Source of the DNA: TMED27 sp963922705
Lineage (GTDB): Bacteria; Pseudomonadota; Alphaproteobacteria; Micavibrionales; Micavibrionaceae
NCBI GenBank assembly: GCA_963922705.1
Contig: CAWUJS010000058.1
Location: 1 to 13,285, forward strand
Length of the DNA: 13,285 bases
Reading direction: 5' to 3'
Part shown: one piece after another, positions 7,833 through 13,285 of the stretch
Numbering within the stretch: the stretch's first letter is position 1
Layout: each line of letters begins with the position of its first letter
Made by a program: the position numbers and the translations under genes
Notes under the pieces: generated by a model
What the model saw: the letters and a program-made list of their open reading frames with translations, nothing else
What the model was told of the DNA's origin: nothing
Databases searched by the model: none

Positions 7833-10721
7833 AGTGATGATGCCCAAAAAGATACATATAAAGACACTGTTTTCCTGCCCAAAACGGATTTTCCGATGCG
7901 TGGCGGCTTGCCGCAAAAAGAGCCGGAAATTCTGGCAAAATGGAAAGAGCAGGATCTTTACGCAAAACTGCGCGAAGCCAATAAGGACAAGCCGAAATGG
8001 ATTCTCCATGACGGCCCGCCCTATGCCAATGGCAATATCCATATGGGACATGCGGTTAATAAAATCCTCAAGGATGTCTGCGTGAAATCCTATTCTATGC
8101 TTGGCTATAACGCCCCGTATGTGCCGGGTTGGGATTGTCATGGCTTGCCGATTGAATGGAAAATCGAGGAGCAATATCGGGCGCGTGACCGCAACAAGGA
8201 TGATGTCGATCCGCTTATGTTCCGCGAGGAATGTCGGGCTTTTGCGAAAAAATGGGTGGAAACGCAAAGCGGGCAGTTTGAACGCCTTGGTGTTTGCGGG
8301 GATTGGGATAATCCGTATCTGACCATGACGCATGCGGCGGAAAGTGCGATTGTTAAAGAAATTCATAAATTCGCTCGCAATGGCGGCCTTTATAAAGGCG
8401 CAAAACCCGTCATGTGGTCTGTGGTTGAGAAAACCGCGCTGGCTGAGGCGGAGGTTGAGTATAAAGAGCATAAATCCGTGACGATTTGGGTGCGGTTTCC
8501 GATTGTTGAAACGCAACACCAGATTTTAAAAGGCGCGGATATTGTTATCTGGACAACAACACCATGGACAATTCCTTCCAACAAGGCCTTGGCTTATGGG
8601 GCGGATATTGAATACGGGGTTTACCAGTTTGGTGACGATAAAATTGTGATCGCCACCTCGCTCGCAGAAAGCGTTAAAGAAGCCGCTCAAATTGAAGAGT
8701 GGGAATTGCTGGGCACGTTGAAAGGCACGGAGCTTGACGGGACTGTATGTGCGCATCCATTATCCAATGTGTCATTGCGAACGAGCGATAGCAAGGAGGG
8801 GCCTCACGCCGTACAGGGAGATTCCTCGCATGCGCTCGGAATGACAGGCGCGGGTGTTTACAATACGCCTCGCCCGCTCCTCGCTGCAGATTTCGTGACC
8901 GATGACGCCGGGACGGGCTTTGTGCATATCGCGCCAAGCCATGGTGAAGACGACTTTTTCCTCTATATGAATAACTTTGGCGCAGAAGACATACCAGATA
9001 ACGTCACCGATGACGGCAAATTCCGCGATCACGTTCCGTTATTCGCCGGCCTTGAGGTTTATACCCAAAAAGGCGCGCTTGGCGGCGGTAATTTCGCTGT
9101 TCTGAAAGCGTTAAAGGAAGCCGGTAAGCTTCTGGCCAAAGGCTCACAGCGGCATGAATATCCGCATAGCTGGCGTTCCGGCGCACCGCTGATTTTTCGT
9201 ACAACCCCGCAATGGTTTATCTCGATGAGCGAAAACGGATTGCGTGATAAAGCCCTCGAAGAAATCGCCAAAACCAAATGGGTGCCCGCAAAAGGCGAAA
9301 CCCGTATCCATTCGATGGTGGCAAACCGCCCGGATTGGTGTATTTCCCGCCAACGCGCATGGGGCGTGCCGATCGCGCTTTTTATCCATAAAGACACAGA
9401 TGCAATTTTGCGCGATGAAGCGGTGCTAACCCGCATTGCTGATATCTTTGAAGCCGAAGGGTCAGATGCCTGGTGGGCACGTCCTGCCAGTGATTTTCTC
9501 GGTAGTGAGTATAATCCCGATGATTATACGCAAATATACGACATTGTTGATGTCTGGTTTGAATCCGGCTCTACTCATGCTTTTGTCTGTGAGGATCGCG
9601 AGGAGCTGCAAAGCCCCGCCGATTTATATCTTGAAGGCTCCGATCAGCATCGCGGCTGGTTCCATTCCTCGCTGCTTGAATCCGTTGGAACGCGGGGCTG
9701 CGCGCCGTATAAATCAGTCCTGACCCATGGGTTTGTTTTGGATGAGAAGGGCTATAAAATGTCCAAATCCCGCGGCAATGTCGTTGACCCGCTGAAAATG
9801 ATGGAGCAATATGGCGCGGATATTTTGCGCCTGTGGACGATGACATCCGATTTTTCCGAAGATATCCGCATCGGCAAAGACAGCCTTAAAAATACCGGCG
9901 ATCTTTACCGCCGTATACGCAATACACTGCGCTTTTTGCTGGGGGCGCTGGATGGTTTTACTAAAGAAGAGATGATAGAAGAATGTTTCGATAACTCATC
10001 AAACATACCCGAACTCGAACAACTTGTTCTGCACCAACTCTACGAGACAAATCAAAAAGTCCGCGCGCATATCGAAAATTATGAATTTATGAAGCTAACC
10101 AAATTGCTGCATGATTTTTGTAATGAAAATCTATCCGCATTTTATTTCGATATCCGCAAAGACCGCCTTTATTGCGATGCGCCGGGCAGTTTTGAGCGCC
10201 GTGTGACCCGCTCCGTCATGGCGATCATTTTTAACGGTCTCACCGCATGGCTTGCCCCGATCCTTGCTTTTACTGCCGAAGAAGCCTGGCAACACAGACC
10301 GGAAGGCGTATTCGAAGACACAGAATCCGTGCATTTACGGGAATTTCCAAACATACCGGAAAGCTGGCACAATCCTGCGTTGGCGGGGAAATGGTTTGCC
10401 ATTCGTGATTTACGCGAAAAAGTGACTGCCGCTATCGAGCCATTAAGGGCTGATAAAACAATAGGCTCGTCACTTGAGGCACTTCCATTGATAATGATCG
10501 ATAGCAACATGGCCAAAGCCATTGAAGGACAAAATCTTGCCGATATCTTTATTACGTCAGATGTAAAAATTGAACACGGCGATACAGTCAGCGTCAGTAT
10601 TGAAAAAGCCCCCGGTGCCAAATGCACACGCTGCTGGAAAGTCCTGCCGGAAGTCGATGCAAATGGCGGCATCTGCAATCGTTGTCATGATGTTGTCGTA
10701 AAACATAAAACGGCGGCTTAA
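7830..10721 (+). CDS. ileS: Isoleucyl-tRNA synthetase
   Basis: A cytoplasmic class I aminoacyl-tRNA synthetase that charges tRNA-Ile and hydrolyses mischarged valine. At 963 residues it is slightly longer than the usual 930-950. Visible in order: GPPYANGNIHMGHA with the HIGH-type motif HMGH at 71-74; WTTTPWTIPSNKALA opening the CP1 editing domain (T242-T244); GTGFVHIAPSHGEDDF at 361-376, with H366 and D375 spaced as the editing His/Asp pair; WCISRQRAWGVP; DVWFESGSTHAF; SDQHRGWFHSSLLES; KMSKS at 643-647; the anticodon-binding helical region; and a C-terminal zinc ribbon with C932, C935, C949 and C952. Residues 314-339, between the editing threonines and the GTGFVH motif, look foreign: they are encoded by a palindromic repeat (8771-8845) and account for most of the extra length. 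All catalytic motifs are intact, so the enzyme should be functional. The common neighbours ribF and lspA are absent in this window. Confidence 0.97.
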   Translation: MSDDAQKDTYKDTVFLPKTDFPMRGGLPQKEPEILAKWKEQDLYAKLREANKDKPKWILHDGPPYANGNIHMGHAVNKILKDVCVKSYSMLGYNAPYVPGWDCHGLPIEWKIEEQYRARDRNKDDVDPLMFREECRAFAKKWVETQSGQFERLGVCGDWDNPYLTMTHAAESAIVKEIHKFARNGGLYKGAKPVMWSVVEKTALAEAEVEYKEHKSVTIWVRFPIVETQHQILKGADIVIWTTTPWTIPSNKALAYGADIEYGVYQFGDDKIVIATSLAESVKEAAQIEEWELLGTLKGTELDGTVCAHPLSNVSLRTSDSKEGPHAVQGDSSHALGMTGAGVYNTPRPLLAADFVTDDAGTGFVHIAPSHGEDDFFLYMNNFGAEDIPDNVTDDGKFRDHVPLFAGLEVYTQKGALGGGNFAVLKALKEAGKLLAKGSQRHEYPHSWRSGAPLIFRTTPQWFISMSENGLRDKALEEIAKTKWVPAKGETRIHSMVANRPDWCISRQRAWGVPIALFIHKDTDAILRDEAVLTRIADIFEAEGSDAWWARPASDFLGSEYNPDDYTQIYDIVDVWFESGSTHAFVCEDREELQSPADLYLEGSDQHRGWFHSSLLESVGTRGCAPYKSVLTHGFVLDEKGYKMSKSRGNVVDPLKMMEQYGADILRLWTMTSDFSEDIRIGKDSLKNTGDLYRRIRNTLRFLLGALDGFTKEEMIEECFDNSSNIPELEQLVLHQLYETNQKVRAHIENYEFMKLTKLLHDFCNENLSAFYFDIRKDRLYCDAPGSFERRVTRSVMAIIFNGLTAWLAPILAFTAEEAWQHRPEGVFEDTESVHLREFPNIPESWHNPALAGKWFAIRDLREKVTAAIEPLRADKTIGSSLEALPLIMIDSNMAKAIEGQNLADIFITSDVKIEHGDTVSVSIEKAPGAKCTRCWKVLPEVDANGGICNRCHDVVVKHKTAA
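8771..8845. repeat. Palindromic dispersed element inserted in frame in ileS
   Basis: The 75 bp begin GTCATTGCGAACGAGCG and end in a sequence whose reverse complement begins GTCATTCCGAGCGCATGCG, giving an imperfect inverted repeat with GTCATT/AATGAC tips. Tips and arms match the widespread GTCATTGCGAGCGAAGC... / GTCATTCCGAGCG...GAGGAATCTC repeats seen between genes in many proteobacteria. The length is exactly 25 codons and adds no stop in the ileS frame. The encoded stretch (LRTSDSKEGPHAVQGDSSHA and a few more) has no counterpart in ordinary IleS, where HPL is followed within about ten residues by PLLAADF; here the gap is 37 residues. It parallels Rickettsia palindromic elements, which also insert in frame in genes. 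I saw no clear target-site duplication. Confidence 0.75.
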
Positions 10722-10831
10722 ACGCGGTTGTCTATTGTGGCTATGCTTCTGTTGGGAAAGATGGTTGTGCGCTGCCCATACTAAGCATGGCGATTGCATT
10801 TGGATTTAACGGCACGATTGTTAACGAGCTC

Positions 10832-10901
10832 TGGCATCCCCGTAAAAGCGGGGATCTCATGCTGCTTAAAGCGAAGAGATCCCGGCTTTCGCCGGGATGA
10901 C
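10832..10901. repeat. Two-hairpin dispersed palindrome (GTCATCCCGGCGAAAGCCGGGAT type)
   Basis: Hairpin 1 pairs ATCCCCG (10836-10842) with CGGGGAT (10849-10855). Hairpin 2 pairs ATCCCGGC (10879-10886) with GCCGGGAT (10891-10898) around a TTTC loop. The whole unit is also an imperfect palindrome: GGGATCTC near 10851-10858 can pair with GAGATCCC at 10876-10883, and both ends carry TGxCATCCC in inverted orientation. This is the familiar intergenic GTCATCCC...GGGATGAC repeat of many proteobacteria. Following ileS, it may stabilise the mRNA 3' end; there is no T tract to make it a normal intrinsic terminator. Confidence 0.75.
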
Positions 10902-10968
10902 AAATGGGGGGAATGGGATGACGGGTAGAGAATAGGATGACGATATTGTATTAAAAATCGAGCCTTAG

Positions 10969-11000
10969 TAAATAATCACAGATGATATTATGGTTATTTA
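10969..11000. terminator. Weak AT-rich hairpin between convergent ileS and dcp
   Basis: TAAATAATC (10969-10977) can pair with GGTTATTTA (10992-11000) over nine positions, one of them G-T, around a 14-base loop. It sits 22 bp after the dcp stop; on the dcp strand a TTTTT run follows about 12 bases later. The stem is almost all A-T, so termination activity is doubtful. Confidence 0.2.
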
Positions 11001-11022
11001 ATAAGACCAATGCACCAATGCC

Positions 11023-13065
11023 CTATTGTCCGTCATCAATAAGCCCTTCGCGCCTTAATAAGGCATCAGGGTCGGCATCGCGGCCACGGAAGTTGCGATA
11101 GAGAATTTCAGGATCTTCGCTACCGCCTTTCACAAGGATTTCATCCTTATAGGCGTTTGCGGTTTCTTGATCGTATAATCCATTTTCAAGGAAGGCTTCA
11201 AATGTATCGGCATCAAGAACTTCTGCCCATTTATAGCTATAATACCCAGCTGAATAACCGCCTGCGAAAATATGCGCAAAGCTTGAGGACATAGGACCCG
11301 CGAGGCGCGGGAAGAGTGACAAGCCTTCTGTTGCTTTATCTTCGAATGCGCCAATATCGTCAATATTTGCGGGATCTGTTGTGTGCCATGTCATATCGAG
11401 ATAGCCGAAATTGGTTTGACGCAATCCGCCAAAGCCACCCATAAAGTTTTTGGCTTTTTGTAATTTTTTGATGAGATCTTCGGGGATTTTTTCGCCTGTT
11501 TCAAAATGGCTTGCGAACATATCCAGTGTTTGCTTCTCATAGCACCAGTTTTCCTGAACCTGCGATGGAAGTTCGACAAAATCCCAGAGAACTGACGTAC
11601 CTGCGTGTGATGAATATTTTACATCCGATAAGAGCGCATGAATGGCATGCCCCATTTCATGGAACAATGTTGTAACTTCACCATGGGTTAGAAGCGATGG
11701 TTTATCTTCTGTCGGCTTTGTGAAGTTACAAACAATTGCAATGACAGGACGCTCAATCTTGCCATTAAACAAGCCCTGATTACGGTATGATGTTTTCCAT
11801 GCACCTTGTTTTTTGCCGGTACGCGGGAAGAAATCAGCATAAAGCGTGCCGACAAAGTCACCATCTTTATCGGTTAGATCGAAGGCTTTGACATCTTCAT
11901 GCCAAGTCTCGTAACTGCTCGTTTCTTTGAAATTTATACCAAATAATTTTGAGAAATGATCAAAACATCCGGATAGAACAGATTCCAGAGGGAAATAAGG
12001 ACGCAGATCTTCGGATGAAAATTCAAAAAGCTTTTGTTTGAGCTTTTCAGAGTAATAGCCAACATCCCAAGGCTGAAGTTCGTCTCCCAATCCCTGCTCT
12101 TTGGCAAAAGCTTGTAATTCCGCAAGCTCTTTTTCTGCCGCCGGTTTGTAGGCGTTTTTCATTTTTTCAAGAAAAGCCAAAACATTCTCTGGCTTTTTTG
12201 CCATACGGCGCTCCAGTACGTAATGCGCATGGTTATTGTAGCCGAGCAGCTTTGCACGCTTATCCTTGAGCCTTACGATATGTTTTATATTGTCCGAATT
12301 ATCCCACTCATCCTGCCATGCGCGATTGGCAAAAGCCCGCCACATCGTTTCACGCAAAGCTCGGTTATCTGCATATTGCACAAATGGGATATAGCTGGGG
12401 TAATCGAGTGTAAAACGCCACTTGCCGTCCATATCTTTTTCTTTTGCAGATAGCGCGGCGGCTTCAATGGATGAATCGGGTAGGCCTTCAAGGTCATCTT
12501 TATGGTCAATGATTAGCGCAAAGGCTTCTGCGGATTTCGAACAATTATTCATGAAAGAAGGGCCAAGAGTTGAGAGTTCCTCATTGATTTCACGTAAAGT
12601 TTTTTTATCTTCATTATTCAAAAGCGCACCGCCACGTACAAAACCTTTATAGCTATCCTCAAGGAGAGTATGCTTTTCCGTATTAAGGTCTAGCATATCT
12701 TTTTGATCGTAAACGGCTTTAACGCGGGTAAAGAGCTTTTCATCGAGAATGATATCACTGCTGAAATTGGATGTGATGGGACCAATTTTTTCAGCAAGAT
12801 CGTGCAGCGTATCTCCTCCCATAGCGGAAAGTTGATTGTAAAAAATACTAGTGACTTGTCCAAGTATCTCTGACGCTGTTTCCATGGCCTCTATTGTGTT
12901 TTCAAAGGTTGGAGCCTCGGTATTCTCTTTGATGATTGCGTAATTTTGACGCGCTTGTTCGATAGCTTCTTCCACGGCGGGCAGATAGTGATCATCCTTT
13001 ATTTGCGCAAAAGGCGGTGCCATGTTGGGAAGATCAGAGATTTTAAGAAGCGGATTATTTGTCAT
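11023..13065 (-). CDS. dcp: Peptidyl-dipeptidase Dcp (M3 family zinc metallopeptidase)
   Basis: A 680-residue M3-family metallopeptidase that removes dipeptides from the C-termini of peptides; the lack of a signal sequence suggests a cytoplasmic role in peptide turnover. The zinc site is complete: HEMGH at 469-473 supplies H469, H473 and the catalytic E470, and E498 in DFVELPSQ is the third ligand. This fits the 470/474/499 numbering I recall for E. coli Dcp (681 residues). The substrate-binding tyrosine segment AGGYSAGYYSYKW has Y604 and Y611 at the Dcp spacing, and the C-terminus shows the family's YRNFRGRDADPDALLRREGL. These details favour Dcp over the related oligopeptidase A (PrlC). The ATG at 13065 begins a typical N-terminus (NPLL, then MAPPFAQIKDDHYLPAVEEA); a weak GGAA ribosome-binding site lies just upstream. 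It converges with ileS and is probably transcribed alone. Confidence 0.94.
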   Translation of the reverse strand: MTNNPLLKISDLPNMAPPFAQIKDDHYLPAVEEAIEQARQNYAIIKENTEAPTFENTIEAMETASEILGQVTSIFYNQLSAMGGDTLHDLAEKIGPITSNFSSDIILDEKLFTRVKAVYDQKDMLDLNTEKHTLLEDSYKGFVRGGALLNNEDKKTLREINEELSTLGPSFMNNCSKSAEAFALIIDHKDDLEGLPDSSIEAAALSAKEKDMDGKWRFTLDYPSYIPFVQYADNRALRETMWRAFANRAWQDEWDNSDNIKHIVRLKDKRAKLLGYNNHAHYVLERRMAKKPENVLAFLEKMKNAYKPAAEKELAELQAFAKEQGLGDELQPWDVGYYSEKLKQKLFEFSSEDLRPYFPLESVLSGCFDHFSKLFGINFKETSSYETWHEDVKAFDLTDKDGDFVGTLYADFFPRTGKKQGAWKTSYRNQGLFNGKIERPVIAIVCNFTKPTEDKPSLLTHGEVTTLFHEMGHAIHALLSDVKYSSHAGTSVLWDFVELPSQVQENWCYEKQTLDMFASHFETGEKIPEDLIKKLQKAKNFMGGFGGLRQTNFGYLDMTWHTTDPANIDDIGAFEDKATEGLSLFPRLAGPMSSSFAHIFAGGYSAGYYSYKWAEVLDADTFEAFLENGLYDQETANAYKDEILVKGGSEDPEILYRNFRGRDADPDALLRREGLIDDGQ

Positions 13066-13163
13066 GTTGTTTCCGTCGCAAAGCTTAAGGTTGATTAATT
13101 AATCCAGAAGGCTGTTAAATTCTAGGGTCTAGGCCTATCAACTATAATTAATACTGTTTTAAA
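13066..13163. other. Leader region upstream of dcp
   Basis: About 100 bp of AT-rich non-coding DNA between the dcp start and the promoter candidate. It includes a self-complementary TTGATTAATTAATC stretch (13091-13104), a possible operator-like palindrome (TTAATTAA core), and CTAGGGTCTAG near 13123-13133, a second short palindrome (CTAG ends). Neither can be tied to a known regulator. Confidence 0.35.
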
Positions 13164-13190
13164 ATTATACGATAGATAAAAGGAAAACAA
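13164..13190 (-). promoter_or_regulatory. Candidate sigma-70 promoter for dcp
   Basis: On the minus strand a perfect TATAAT (13169-13164) lies 15 bp downstream of TTGTTT (13190-13185). The spacer is short of the ideal 17 bp, so the -35 call is uncertain. It would give dcp a leader of roughly 90 nt. Confidence 0.35.
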
Positions 13191-13285
13191 GGTTTTGTAG
13201 TCATTCCATCTCAACATGAGTCATGTTTAGAGTATAGAACCCTCTGCAAAAACGGATGATATTTGATTTGTAGCGGCACTCATGC
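13191..13285. other. Right-edge sequence with no confident gene
   Basis: Two minus-strand frames enter from the right edge and stop inside: one ends at a TAA near 13230 and the other at a TGA near 13205. Either could be the tail of a gene upstream of dcp, but less than 30 codons are visible and neither shows a recognisable motif. Nothing else stands out. Confidence 0.25.

Larger units (their letters stand above)
10722..11022. other. ileS-dcp convergent intergenic region
   Basis: These 301 bp lie between two converging genes. Bases 10722-10830 hold no supportable gene. A two-hairpin dispersed repeat occupies 10832-10901. After it, the repeat's end motif recurs in degraded form: GGGATGAC at 10894-10901 is followed by another GGGATGAC and an AGGATGAC within about 45 bp. 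The rest is AT-rich, with a weak hairpin next to the dcp stop. No strong GC stem followed by a T run is visible for either gene. Confidence 0.6.

Noticed and set aside
7752..8519. 255-codon minus-strand open frame antisense to the ileS start
   Set aside because: It lies opposite intact, highly conserved IleS coding sequence and shows no recognisable motif.
8674..9032. Minus-strand frames with RAHARNLPVRR- and CHSERMRGISL-like peptides
   Set aside because: These peptides are the usual spurious translations of the dispersed palindrome and are antisense to ileS, so they are not genes; they do support the identity of the repeat.
10709..10899. Open plus-strand frame after ileS reading through CGYASVGKDGCALPI into the repeat
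   Set aside because: It has no good start or ribosome-binding site, is about 60 codons, runs into the palindromic repeat, and matches no family I know.
10876..10905. Strong GC hairpin after ileS as an intrinsic terminator
   Set aside because: The stem is good, but it is followed by GACAAATGGGG rather than a T run; the structure is better explained as a dispersed repeat.
13205..13285. C-terminal tail of a minus-strand gene entering from the right edge
   Set aside because: Two frames are possible, both under 30 visible codons and without motifs, so no CDS is called.

Overview
The window looks like chromosomal DNA of a Gram-negative bacterium, most likely an alphaproteobacterium of moderate GC content. 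The evidence is the style of the IleS protein (bacterial type with a C-terminal CxxC...CxxC zinc ribbon), a Dcp-type peptidyl-dipeptidase, a two-partner-secretion exoprotein, and dispersed palindromes of the GTCATTGCGAG and GTCATCCCGGCGAAAGCCGGGAT types. The assignment is by memory of families only; no search was possible.

Layout. (1) 1-6749, minus strand: about 2250 codons of one giant uninterrupted reading frame that runs off the left edge. It encodes a filamentous-haemagglutinin-like (TpsA) exoprotein: a signal peptide, the FHA/TPS secretion domain with its NPNG motif, a GGFIETSGK / WLLDPTDITI linker, a first array of 71-72-residue repeats, a middle segment with LIIGD-type repeats, and a second array of nearly identical 70-residue repeats cut by the window edge. 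(2) 6750-6867: very AT-rich divergent intergenic region. (3) 6868-7788, plus strand: AEC-family (auxin-efflux-carrier type) membrane transporter. (4) 7830-10721, plus strand: ileS, isoleucyl-tRNA synthetase, carrying an apparent in-frame 75-bp palindromic element (25 codons) inside its editing domain. (5) 10722-11022: intergenic region with a two-hairpin dispersed repeat and decayed copies of its end. (6) 11023-13065, minus strand: dcp, zinc peptidyl-dipeptidase, convergent with ileS. (7) 13066-13285: dcp leader with a promoter candidate, then sequence with no confident gene.

The genes do not form an obvious pathway. The transporter and ileS may be co-transcribed (41-bp gap). ileS and dcp are housekeeping genes; the exoprotein is accessory and should need a TpsB outer-membrane partner that is not in the window. 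The most interesting points are the palindromic repeat that has become part of the IleS protein, and the modular, recently duplicated repeat arrays of the exoprotein.
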